Shown here: positions 36,885 to 45,632 of the stretch, piece by piece | Position numbering within the stretch: the stretch's first letter is position 1 | Layout: each line of letters starts with the position of its first letter | NCBI RefSeq assembly: GCF_937988725.1 | Contig: NZ_CALKHS010000001.1 | Location: 1 to 64,000 of the forward strand | DNA: 64,000 nt | Direction of reading: 5' to 3' | Origin: an uncultured Castellaniella sp. | GTDB taxonomy: Bacteria > Pseudomonadota > Gammaproteobacteria > Burkholderiales > Burkholderiaceae_B | Position numbers and translations under genes: made by a program | Notes under the pieces: generated by a model | Databases searched by the model: none | What the model was told of the DNA's origin: nothing | The model's input: the letters and a program-made list of their open reading frames with translations, nothing else

Positions 36885-37016
36885 TATTCACGGCGCGGGC
36901 GTCGGCGTCCATGATCAGCGACCCTGATACCCCCCATCATCGTTCGTGAATGCCGGGGCTTGCGGCTTGGTGCTATCTTGGATCCAACACCCGGCTTGAA
37001 TATAAAAGGTATCCCG

Positions 37017-38501
37017 ATGGAGACAACAGCCATTCGCTTTCAGTATCGCGGTCAGGTCCACGAGGTCGCTGATCAGCCCACCACCCGCACCGTGCTGCAG
37101 TATCTGCGCGAGGACCTGGGCTGCATGGGCACCAAGGAAGGTTGCGCCGAAGGCGACTGCGGCGCCTGTACCGTGATGGTGGCCGAACCCGACGGCCAGG
37201 GCGGCGTGACGATGCGCGCGGTCAACTCCTGCATCCAGTTCCTGCCCACCCTGGACGGCAAGGCGCTGTATACGGTCGAGGACCTGCGCCAGCCCGACGG
37301 CTCGCTGCATCCGGTGCAGCAGGCCATGGTGGACTGTCATGGATCCCAGTGCGGTTTCTGCACGCCCGGCTTCGTCATGTCGCTGTGGGGCATGTACCTG
37401 GCCCATGGCCCGCAGGACCCGGCGCCCTCCCGCACGCAGATCGACGATGCCCTGTCGGGCAATCTGTGCCGCTGCACGGGCTATCAGCCCATCATCCGAG
37501 CCGCCGACGAGATGTACCAGTATCCGGCGGTCGAGTTCGACCGCGCCGCGCTGGTGAAGACCCTGGCCACGCTGCAGCGCGAGGACGTGTTTTCCTACAC
37601 GCACGACGGCCACACCTTCCATGCGCCGCGCACCCTGGCCCAGCTGGCGCAGTTGCGCCTGGATCATCCGGACGCCCGCATCCTGGCCGGCAGCACCGAC
37701 GTCGGCCTGTGGGTGACCAAGCAGCAGCGCGACCTGCCGCATCTGATCTACATCGGCCAGGTGCGCGAACTGCGCGACATCCACGAAGAAGGCGACGACC
37801 TGATCATCGGGGCGGGCGCCCTGCTGAACGACGCCTACGATGCGCTGGTGGCGCATATCCCGGAACTGGCCGAATTGCGCCAGCGCTTCGCCTCCTTCCC
37901 GATCCGCAACGCCGGCACGCTGGGCGGCAACGTGGCCAATGGCTCGCCCATCGGCGATTCCATGCCTGCGCTGATCGCCCTGGGCGCCAGCATCATCCTG
38001 CGCCGCGGCGACCGGGTCCGGGAACTGCCGCTGGAAGACTTCTATCTGGCCTATCAGAAGAACGCCGCCGAAGCGGGCGAATTCGTGCAGGGCCTGCGCG
38101 TGCCGGTCCGGGTGGCGGGCCGCCAGTTCCGCGCCTACAAATTGTCCAAGCGCTTCGACCAGGACATCTCCGCCGTCTGCGCCGCGTTCGCCGTGGTGCT
38201 GGACGAGGCCGGGCAGGTGCGGCAGCTGCGCACCGGATTCGGGGGCGTGGCCGCCACGCCCTGCCGGGCGCGGGCGGTGGAAGCTGCCCTGCAGGGCCAG
38301 GCATGGGACGAAACCCGCGTGCGCGCGGCCATGCAGGCCGTCGCCCAGGACTTCAAGCCCCTGACCGACATGCGGGCCAGCAGCGACTATCGCCTGCTGG
38401 CTTCGCAGAATCTGCTGTATCGCTTTTATCTGGAAACCGCCCCTGGGGCGCCGTTGGCGACGCATCAGGTGAATACGGCCAATCTGGCCGAACTTGCTTG
38501 A
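37017..38501 (+). CDS. xdhA: Xanthine dehydrogenase small subunit (FeS/FAD)
   Basis: This 494-aa subunit carries two [2Fe-2S] clusters and FAD. Cluster I cysteines are 43, 48, 51 (GCAEGDCGAC) and 72; cluster II cysteines are 112, 115, 151 and 153 (CGFC, CRC). The FAD domain has LAGSTDVGLWV and the GTLGGNVANGSPIGD loop. Start 37017 (METTAIRFQY) has AAAAGG upstream. It passes electrons from the molybdenum subunit to NAD during hypoxanthine-xanthine-urate oxidation. It is the first gene of a six-gene purine operon. Confidence 0.96.
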   Translation: METTAIRFQYRGQVHEVADQPTTRTVLQYLREDLGCMGTKEGCAEGDCGACTVMVAEPDGQGGVTMRAVNSCIQFLPTLDGKALYTVEDLRQPDGSLHPVQQAMVDCHGSQCGFCTPGFVMSLWGMYLAHGPQDPAPSRTQIDDALSGNLCRCTGYQPIIRAADEMYQYPAVEFDRAALVKTLATLQREDVFSYTHDGHTFHAPRTLAQLAQLRLDHPDARILAGSTDVGLWVTKQQRDLPHLIYIGQVRELRDIHEEGDDLIIGAGALLNDAYDALVAHIPELAELRQRFASFPIRNAGTLGGNVANGSPIGDSMPALIALGASIILRRGDRVRELPLEDFYLAYQKNAAEAGEFVQGLRVPVRVAGRQFRAYKLSKRFDQDISAVCAAFAVVLDEAGQVRQLRTGFGGVAATPCRARAVEAALQGQAWDETRVRAAMQAVAQDFKPLTDMRASSDYRLLASQNLLYRFYLETAPGAPLATHQVNTANLAELA

Positions 38502-38511
38502 GGAGCCCGAC

Positions 38512-40893
38512 ATGAACATGCGTGTCAACATTCCGGTCGAACTGGACCGGCTGGCGATCGGCAACGACAGCATCCCGCGTCCGGTGGTGGGCGAGCCGGC
38601 CGCGGGCGCGGCCAGTCCGCACGAATCGGCCGCGCTGCACGTCAGCGGCGAAGCCGTCTACACCGACGACATCCCCGAATTGCGCAATACCGTGTATGCG
38701 GCGCTGGGCCTGTCCGACAAGCCCCACGCCCGCGTCGCCGCCATGGATCTGGACGCCGTGCGCCAGGCGCCGGGCGTGCTGGCCGTGCTGACGGCCAAGG
38801 ACATCCCCGGCGTGAACGACTGCGGCCCGGTCGTCGCCGACGACCCCATCCTGGCCGATGGCATCGTGCAGTACGTCGGGCAGCCGATGTTCGTGGTGGT
38901 GGCCAGAACCGTGGACCAGGCGCGGCGCGCCGCGCGTCTGGGGAAAATCAGCTACGAGGAACTGCCTTTCCTGCTGACGCCCAAGCAGGCCAAGGACGCC
39001 GGCGTGGGCACGACCGATGAATTGCGCCTGATCAAGGGCGACGTGCAGAAAGCCCTGGACGGCGCCCCGGTGCGCCTGACGGGCGTGTTTTCCTGCGGCG
39101 GCCAGGAGCAGTTCTACCTGGAAGGCCAGATCGCCTATGCCATCCCGCGTGAAAAGGACGGCATGCAGGTGCTGTGCTCCACGCAGCACCCGACGGAAAT
39201 GCAGCATGCCGTGGCGCATGCCCTGGGCTGGCAGCGCCATCAGGTCGAGATCGAATGCCGGCGCCTGGGCGGCGGCTTCGGCGGCAAGGAATCCCAATCC
39301 GCGATGTTCGCCTGCGTGGCGTCCGTCTGCGCCGCGAAGCTGCAGCGGCCGGTGAAGCTGCGGGCCGACCGCGACGACGACATGATGATCACGGGCAAAC
39401 GCCACGGCTTCTATTTCGAATACGACGTCGGCTTCGATCAGGACGGCCTCATCCTGGGCGTGCGCCTGGACATGACCTTGCATTCGGGCTATTCGGCGGA
39501 TCTGTCCGAGGCCGTCGCCAGCCGCGCGCTGGCGCACTTCGACAATGCCTATTACATTCCGGCGGCCGATATCCATACGATGTGCGGCAAGCTCAACACG
39601 CAGTCGGCCACGGCCTTCCGCGGCTTCGGCGCGCCGCAGGGCGCCCTGGTCACCGAAGTGCTGATCGACCGCGTGGCCCGCCAGCTGGGCAAGGATCCGC
39701 TGGACGTGCGCTATCTGAACCTGTATGGCGTCGAGTCGCGCAACACGACCCCCTATGGCGAGGTCGTCGAGGGCAATCTGCTGCACCCCATCATCAGCGA
39801 ACTGGAAGCTTCTTCCGACTACCGCGCCCGCCGCGAGGCGGTGCGGGACTTCAACGCCCACAGCACTGTCCTGAAGAAGGGCCTGGCGCTGACCCCGGTG
39901 AAGTTCGGCATTTCCTTCAACGTGCCGGCCTTCAACCAGGCCGGCGCCCTGGTGCACATCTATCGCGACGGCTCGGTGCTGCTGAACCACGGCGGCATCG
40001 AAATGGGCCAGGGGCTGAACACCAAGGTCGCGCAGATCGTCGCCAACACCCTGGGCCTGGACCTGGAGTGCGTGCGCGTCACCGCCACGGATACGTACAA
40101 GGTCGTCAACACCTCGGCCACGGCGGCGTCCACCGGGTCCGACCTGAACGGCAAGGCGGCCGAAGACGCCGCCCTGACCCTGCGCGCCCGCCTGGCCGAT
40201 TTCGCCGCCCGCAAGTACGGCGGCAAGGCCGAGGACGTGTCCTTCGCCTGGCGGCAGGTCAGCGTCAACGGCAAGACCCTGCCGTTCGCGCAACTGGTCG
40301 AAGAGGCCTACTGGGATCGCGTGCAGCTGTGGTCCGACGGCTTCTACAAGACGCCCGGCATCAGCTGGGACAAGGCCACCAGCCGCGGCAATCCCTTCTT
40401 CTACTACGCCTTCGGCGCCGCCGTGTCCGAGGTCGTCGTCGACACCTTGACGGGCGAATGGAAGCTGCTGCGGGCCGACATCCTGCACGACGCGGGGGCC
40501 TCCATCAATCCGGCCATCGACATCGGCCAGATCGAGGGCGGCTACATCCAGGGCATGGGCTGGCTGACCACGGAAGAGCTGGTCTGGCGAGACGATGGCC
40601 GCCTGACCACGCATGCGCCGTCGACCTACAAGATCCCGGCCATCAGCGACTGCCCGCGCGATTTCCGCGTGCGGCTGTTCAAGGCCCGTAATCACGCGGA
40701 TTCGGTCCATCATTCCAAGGCCGTGGGCGAACCGCCGCTGGTGCATGGCGTCAGCGTCTTCAATGCCATCGCCGATGCGCTGTCCGCGCTGGGCGACGGG
40801 CGTGAATCGCCCGAACTGTCCGCCCCGGCCACCCCGGAAGCCATCCTGATGGCGGCCGAAGACCTGCGGCAGCGTCACGCCGCCGCGGCTTGA
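38512..40893 (+). CDS. xdhB: Xanthine dehydrogenase large subunit (molybdopterin)
   Basis: This 793-aa molybdenum-binding subunit has GGGFGGKESQ, the substrate-site Arg segment TAFRGFGAPQG, GIEMGQGLNTK, and the catalytic Glu in KAVGEPPL near the C-terminus. A GAGGAG site precedes ATG 38512; an in-frame TTG 18 nt upstream is less likely. It hydroxylates hypoxanthine and xanthine to urate. It is 10 bp after xdhA. Confidence 0.96.
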   Translation: MNMRVNIPVELDRLAIGNDSIPRPVVGEPAAGAASPHESAALHVSGEAVYTDDIPELRNTVYAALGLSDKPHARVAAMDLDAVRQAPGVLAVLTAKDIPGVNDCGPVVADDPILADGIVQYVGQPMFVVVARTVDQARRAARLGKISYEELPFLLTPKQAKDAGVGTTDELRLIKGDVQKALDGAPVRLTGVFSCGGQEQFYLEGQIAYAIPREKDGMQVLCSTQHPTEMQHAVAHALGWQRHQVEIECRRLGGGFGGKESQSAMFACVASVCAAKLQRPVKLRADRDDDMMITGKRHGFYFEYDVGFDQDGLILGVRLDMTLHSGYSADLSEAVASRALAHFDNAYYIPAADIHTMCGKLNTQSATAFRGFGAPQGALVTEVLIDRVARQLGKDPLDVRYLNLYGVESRNTTPYGEVVEGNLLHPIISELEASSDYRARREAVRDFNAHSTVLKKGLALTPVKFGISFNVPAFNQAGALVHIYRDGSVLLNHGGIEMGQGLNTKVAQIVANTLGLDLECVRVTATDTYKVVNTSATAASTGSDLNGKAAEDAALTLRARLADFAARKYGGKAEDVSFAWRQVSVNGKTLPFAQLVEEAYWDRVQLWSDGFYKTPGISWDKATSRGNPFFYYAFGAAVSEVVVDTLTGEWKLLRADILHDAGASINPAIDIGQIEGGYIQGMGWLTTEELVWRDDGRLTTHAPSTYKIPAISDCPRDFRVRLFKARNHADSVHHSKAVGEPPLVHGVSVFNAIADALSALGDGRESPELSAPATPEAILMAAEDLRQRHAAAA

Positions 40894-40903
40894 GGACACC
40901 GGC

Positions 40904-41929
40904 ATGACTGCCTGGATCGATCAGGCGCTCTGGTGCCTGGACCGCCAGCAGCCCGCGGTGCTGATCAGCGTCGCCTCCGTGCGCGGGTCGGCGCCCCGGG
41001 AAGCCGGCGCCAAGATGCTGGTGTCGGCGGGCCATCAATGGCTGACGATCGGCGGCGGCCAGCTGGAATGGCAGGCCACGCGGCTGGCGCGCGAACACCT
41101 GGGCAATGCGGATCATCCGGACCGCTGGGTCCGGGACATGCCGCTGGCCGCCTCGGCGGGCCAATGCTGCGGCGGCCTGGTGACGCTGCTGTTCGAGCGC
41201 CTGCGGGACACCGATCGCGCCTGGCTGCGGGATGCCTGCGACCGCCTGCGGCGCCAGGAATCGTTCGAGCGCGAGGTCGGCGTGGGCGGTCCGGGCGTGA
41301 CCCCCTGGGTCCGCCTGCAGGCTCCGGCCGCCGCGTCGCATCCGGCCAACCGCTTCCAGGCGGCCCGCCTGCTGGATCCTTCCGACCCCCGGGGGTGTCC
41401 CGTGCTGACGGAACCCCTGCGGCCCGATTCCCTGCAGATCCTGGTCTTCGGGGCGGGGCACGTGGGCCATGCCCTGGTCAGCATCCTGGGCACCTTGCCC
41501 TGCCGCGTCACCTGGGTCGATGCGCGGGAAGATCTGTTTCCCGACGTCGTCGCCCCGAACGTCGTCATCGAGGCCACCGACACGCCCGAGGCCGTCATCG
41601 ATCAGGCGCCCGCGGGCAGCTGCTACCTGGTCATGACGCATGATCACGCCCTGGACCAGCATCTGTGCGAACAGATCATGAAGCGCGACGACGCGGCCTA
41701 TTTCGGCCTGATCGGCTCGGCCACCAAATGGCACAAGTTCCGGCAGCGCTTCGCGGCGCGCGGCATCCCGCCCGAACGCTATGCGCGGATCACCTGCCCG
41801 ATCGGCGAGCCGGGGATCGAGGGCAAGCAGCCCGCCGTGATCGCCGTGTCCGTGGCGGCGCAGCTGATGCGGCTGCGCACCCAGCGGGAACATCGCGCGA
41901 CGCAGGCCGACCTTGCCGTGACGCACTGA
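40904..41929 (+). CDS. xdhC: Xanthine dehydrogenase accessory protein
   Basis: This 341-aa XdhC/CoxI-family chaperone inserts sulfurated molybdenum cofactor into XdhB. It has the N-terminal segment VASVRGSAPREAGAKMLV, a Cys pair in AGQCCGGLV, and a C-terminal Rossmann motif FGAGHVGHAL with FGLIGSATKWHKF. It is 10 bp after xdhB. Confidence 0.95.
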   Translation: MTAWIDQALWCLDRQQPAVLISVASVRGSAPREAGAKMLVSAGHQWLTIGGGQLEWQATRLAREHLGNADHPDRWVRDMPLAASAGQCCGGLVTLLFERLRDTDRAWLRDACDRLRRQESFEREVGVGGPGVTPWVRLQAPAAASHPANRFQAARLLDPSDPRGCPVLTEPLRPDSLQILVFGAGHVGHALVSILGTLPCRVTWVDAREDLFPDVVAPNVVIEATDTPEAVIDQAPAGSCYLVMTHDHALDQHLCEQIMKRDDAAYFGLIGSATKWHKFRQRFAARGIPPERYARITCPIGEPGIEGKQPAVIAVSVAAQLMRLRTQREHRATQADLAVTH

Positions 41930-41987
41930 TTCGAACAGGGCAGCCGGCCTCTCGCGCCGCTGCCGAAAAATACCCTCAGGAGACACC

Positions 41988-43313
41988 ATGACCTCGACGT
42001 CAAACGCCCAAGTTGTGCCCGATGTGCAGGCCTATCGCGCCCAGTTGCTGTATTTTCGCGATACGCCCAAGGCCGAGGACGAGGCCTGTGAATGGGTCCG
42101 GGACGGCCTGCTGGTGGTGCGCGACGGCGTGATCGAGCAGTGCGGCGACTACGACGCACTGGCGCCCGGGCTGCCGGCGGGCGTCGCCGTGCACGACTGG
42201 CGCGGCCGCCTGATTACGCCGGGGTTCATCGATACGCACATCCACTATCCGCAGACCGACATGATCGCGTCGCCCGCGCCCGGCCTGCTGCCCTGGCTGG
42301 AAACCTACACGTTTCCCACCGAACGGCGCTTCGAGAACCCCGACTACGCCCGGGAAGTGGCGAAGTTCTTCCTGGATGAGCTGCTGCGCTGCGGCACCAC
42401 CACGGCCCTGGTGTATTGCACCGTGCACCCCGGGTCGGCCCAGGCCTTCTTTGAGGAAAGCCATGCCCGCAACCTGCGCATGGTGGCCGGCAAGGTCATG
42501 ATGGACCGCAACTGCCCGGAATACCTGCGCGACACGGCCGAATCCGGCGCGCGGGACAGCGAGGCGCTGCTGCAGCGCTGGCACGGCACGGGCCGCCAGA
42601 TGTATGCGCTCACGCCGCGCTTCGCCCCCACGTCCACCCCCGAACAGCTGGGGCGCTGCCGCGAACTGGCGCAGCGCTATCCCGACGTATTCATCCAGTC
42701 GCACGTCTCGGAGAACCAGGACGAGGTGAAGTGGGTGATGTCCCTGTTCCCCGGGCACCGCAGCTATCTGGACATCTATGACGACTACGGTCTGCTGCGC
42801 CCCCGCGCCGTGTACGGGCACTGCGTCTGGCTGGACGACGACGACCGCCGCCGCATGCGCGATGCCGGCGCCGTGGCGGCGCACTGCCCCACGTCCAACC
42901 AGTTCCTGGGCAGCGGCCTGTTCGATTTCGCCGCCGCCAAGAACTTCGGCATGCCCGTGACCCTGGCCACGGACGTGGGCGGGGGATCGTCCTTTTCCAT
43001 GCTGCAGACCATGAACGAGGCCCACAAGGTCGCCCGCCTGTCGGGCCACCACCTGACGGCCCGGCGCATGTTCTGGCAGGCCACCCAGGGCGCCGCCAAG
43101 CACCTGGGCCTGACCGGGCAGATCGGCACGCTGGAAGCCGGCGCCGAAGCCGACTTCATCGTCCTGGATCCGGGGGCCACTCCGCTGCTGGAGCGTCGCA
43201 CCGCCCGCGCCGAATCCTTGGAAGAACTGCTGTTCGCCCTGGCCATGCTGGGCGACGACCGCGCGATCGCCGCGACCTACGCGGCGGGCCGGGAAGTGCA
43301 TCGGCGGAATTAA
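41988..43313 (+). CDS. guaD: Guanine deaminase (amidohydrolase type)
   Basis: This 441-aa zinc amidohydrolase converts guanine to xanthine for XdhAB. The metal motif is PGFIDTHIHYPQ (about residues 75-86), followed by the HVSENQDEV segment, YGHCVWLDDDD, and the metal Asp in LATDVGGGSSFSM. Length and motifs match GuaD rather than chlorohydrolases. A CAGGAG site precedes the ATG. Confidence 0.95.
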   Translation: MTSTSNAQVVPDVQAYRAQLLYFRDTPKAEDEACEWVRDGLLVVRDGVIEQCGDYDALAPGLPAGVAVHDWRGRLITPGFIDTHIHYPQTDMIASPAPGLLPWLETYTFPTERRFENPDYAREVAKFFLDELLRCGTTTALVYCTVHPGSAQAFFEESHARNLRMVAGKVMMDRNCPEYLRDTAESGARDSEALLQRWHGTGRQMYALTPRFAPTSTPEQLGRCRELAQRYPDVFIQSHVSENQDEVKWVMSLFPGHRSYLDIYDDYGLLRPRAVYGHCVWLDDDDRRRMRDAGAVAAHCPTSNQFLGSGLFDFAAAKNFGMPVTLATDVGGGSSFSMLQTMNEAHKVARLSGHHLTARRMFWQATQGAAKHLGLTGQIGTLEAGAEADFIVLDPGATPLLERRTARAESLEELLFALAMLGDDRAIAATYAAGREVHRRN

Positions 43314-43348
43314 TCCATGCGTCACGAAGACCTGCCATAATCAGGCGC

Positions 43349-44845
43349 ATGGAAAAGTTCATGGATACCCCCCGCCCGACGCGGCTGCCGCCGCTGGTGC
43401 CGTTTGCCAGCTACGACGATGCCGACGCCGCCGTCGATCAGCTGATTCACCTGTATCAGCGCAACACCGCGTTCATCCGCGATGCGTTCCGGGAATACGG
43501 CGCCGGCACGCTGGAAGTGGGGCAGCGCGTGCGGGCCTGCTATCCGGCCATCCGCATCCGCATCAACACCTATCCGGACGTGGACAGCCGCCTGTCCTAC
43601 GGCCACCTGGTCGAGCCCGGCGTCTACATGACCACGGTGACGCGTCCGGCGCTGTTCCATGACTATCTGCGCGAACAGGTGCGCCTGCTGCTGCGCAATC
43701 ACCGCGTGCCGGTGGAGATCGGCGAATCGGACCTGCCGATCCCCCTGCATTTCGCCTTCCCGGAAGGCGAATACGCCCAGGGCGAATATTCCGAGGTCCC
43801 GGGCCATACGCTGCGCGATCATTTCGACGTGCCGGACCTGTCCGTCACGGACGACGCCATCGTCAACGGCACCTGGCGCGGCCGGGCGAACCAGCCCCGG
43901 CCGCTGGCGCCCTTCACGGGCCCGCGCATCGATTATTCGCTGCAGCGCCTGCAGCACTACACCGGCACCTCGCCCACGCATTTCCAGGATTTCGTCCTGT
44001 TCACGAACTATCAGTTCTATGTGGACGAATTCGTGAAATGGGCGCGGGCCACGCTGGCGACCGGGGCGGGCGGCTATACCGCGCTGGTGGAACCCGGCAA
44101 TCACATCGTCACGCAGGAAACCGCCGCCCAGGAAGCCCCGCCGCTGGCCTTCACCCCGCAGATGCCCACCTATCACCTGAAGCGCGAAGGCCATACCGGC
44201 ATCACGCTGATCAACATCGGGGTGGGGCCGTCCAACGCCAAGACCATCACGGACCACGTGGCGGTGCTGCGGCCGTCGGCCTGGCTGATGCTGGGCCATT
44301 GCGCGGGCCTGCGCACCACCCAGCGCCTGGGCGATTACGTGCTGGCCCACGGCTACGTGCGTCAGGACCACGTGCTGGACGACGACCTGCCCCTGTGGGT
44401 GCCGGTGCCGCCGCTGGCCGAAGTCCAGGTAGCCCTGGAAGACGCCGTGGCCGAGGTCGCCGGCCTGTCGGGCTGGGAACTGAAGAAGATCATGCGCACC
44501 GGCACGGTCGCCACCATCGACAACCGCAACTGGGAACTGCGCGACCAGCAGGAACCCGTGCAGCGCCTGTCGCAGTCGCGGGCCATCGCCCTGGACATGG
44601 AATCGGCCACCATCGCCGCCAACGGCTTCCGCTTCCGGGTGCCCTACGGCACGCTGCTGTGCGTGTCCGACAAGCCCCTGCACGGCGAACTGAAGCTGCC
44701 CGGCATGGCCAGCGCCTTCTATCGCACCCAGGTCAACCAGCACCTGCACATCGGCATCCGGGCCCTGGAACGCCTGCGCGAGATGCCCGGCGAGCGTCTG
44801 CATTCGCGTAAACTGCGCAGCTTCATCGAAACCGCATTTAAATAA
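43349..44845 (+). CDS. amn: AMP nucleosidase
   Basis: This 498-aa protein has an Amn N-terminal domain followed by a nucleoside-phosphorylase-like catalytic domain (INIGVGPSNAKTITDH, LMLGHCAGLRTTQRLGDYVLA, and DMESATIAANGFRFRVPYG in part, with the catalytic acidic residue). It hydrolyses AMP to adenine and ribose 5-phosphate. The start (MEKFMDTPRP) is only a few bases after a CATAAT that could be a -10 element, so a leaderless transcript is possible. Alternative ATG 43361. Confidence 0.93.
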   Translation: MEKFMDTPRPTRLPPLVPFASYDDADAAVDQLIHLYQRNTAFIRDAFREYGAGTLEVGQRVRACYPAIRIRINTYPDVDSRLSYGHLVEPGVYMTTVTRPALFHDYLREQVRLLLRNHRVPVEIGESDLPIPLHFAFPEGEYAQGEYSEVPGHTLRDHFDVPDLSVTDDAIVNGTWRGRANQPRPLAPFTGPRIDYSLQRLQHYTGTSPTHFQDFVLFTNYQFYVDEFVKWARATLATGAGGYTALVEPGNHIVTQETAAQEAPPLAFTPQMPTYHLKREGHTGITLINIGVGPSNAKTITDHVAVLRPSAWLMLGHCAGLRTTQRLGDYVLAHGYVRQDHVLDDDLPLWVPVPPLAEVQVALEDAVAEVAGLSGWELKKIMRTGTVATIDNRNWELRDQQEPVQRLSQSRAIALDMESATIAANGFRFRVPYGTLLCVSDKPLHGELKLPGMASAFYRTQVNQHLHIGIRALERLREMPGERLHSRKLRSFIETAFK

Positions 44846-44847
44846 TC

Positions 44848-45396
44848 ATGGCCCTGCGCGCCACCATCTACAAAGCCGAAATCAACGTCGCCGACAACGA
44901 TCGCGGCTATTACGGCAGCCATGCCGTCACCGTGGCGCGGCATCCGTCCGAGACCGACGAGCGCCTGATGGTGCGCCTGCTGGCCTACGCCCTGTGGGTG
45001 CAGGCCGACGAGCGGCTGGTCTTCACCCGGGGCCTGAGCGACACCGACGAGCCCGACCTGTGGAACCTGGACCTGACCGGCGCCGTGCAGCAGTGGGTCG
45101 AGATCGGCCTGCCCGACGATCGCCGCCTGCTGAAGGCATGCGGCCGCGCCGAACAGGTCGTCGTCCTGGCATACGGGCGCGGCGTGGACGTCTGGTGGGC
45201 GGGGGTGCGCAACAAGGTCGCCCGCGCCGGCAACCTGCAGGTCTATGCCCTGGACGCGGAAGCCACGAAGACCCTGGCCGCGCTGGCGGACCGCACGATG
45301 AATCTGAGCGTCAACGTCACCGACCGCAGCGCCTGGGTGTCTTGCGAACGCGGCGACGTCAGCCTGGACGTGCGCAGCCTGCGCAGCGTTGACTGA
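44848..45396 (+). CDS. yaeQ: YaeQ family protein
   Basis: This 182-aa YaeQ protein starts MALRATIYKAEINVAD and has LWNLDLTGAVQQWVEIGLPDDRRLLKA in part, both typical. The fold is related to PD-(D/E)XK nucleases, but no activity is established. It starts 2 nt after amn, so it is co-expressed with the purine genes. Confidence 0.92.
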   Translation: MALRATIYKAEINVADNDRGYYGSHAVTVARHPSETDERLMVRLLAYALWVQADERLVFTRGLSDTDEPDLWNLDLTGAVQQWVEIGLPDDRRLLKACGRAEQVVVLAYGRGVDVWWAGVRNKVARAGNLQVYALDAEATKTLAALADRTMNLSVNVTDRSAWVSCERGDVSLDVRSLRSVD

Positions 45397-45503
45397 CGGG
45401 TTCTCGGAACACAGTCATGGCCGCTGCGACGAGCAGCGGCGACAACTTTCCTTGTGAACAGTGTTTGAGATGTCTTCTTGGGAGGAGGCGTTTTCTTCAA
45501 TCT

Positions 45504-45519
45504 AAATAGTTAACTATTT
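45504..45519. promoter_or_regulatory. 16-bp palindrome upstream of the carboxylase operon
   Basis: AAATAGTTAACTATTT is an exact palindrome 25 bp upstream of a good -35 box. It lies in an AT-rich spacer unlike the rest of the window and is a candidate operator, most simply for the GntR-FCD protein at 51727. Confidence 0.55.
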
Positions 45520-45543
45520 TGTATCTATTGAAGTTCTTGATCG

Positions 45544-45571
45544 TTGACAAAATAATTTCTACACCTATACT
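45544..45571 (+). promoter_or_regulatory. Sigma-70 promoter of the carboxylase operon
   Basis: TTGACA (45544-45549), a 16-bp spacer and TATACT (45566-45571) give a near-consensus promoter, with transcription expected from about 45578, some 55 bp before the first gene. It is the clearest promoter in the window. Confidence 0.8.
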
Positions 45572-45632
45572 GGTGATTGCCGGGGCAGGTTTCCGAGTCG
45601 GGTAGCACAAGACTAGACGAAGGAGCATGGGT

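Noticed and set aside
36943..36979. Possible xdhA promoter (TTGCGG near TATCTT)
   Set aside because: Spacing between the candidate boxes is only 8 bp, and no better -35 was found.
38353..40905. An 850-codon minus-strand frame opposite xdhB
   Set aside because: The opposite strand encodes a complete molybdenum subunit; the frame is a compositional shadow.
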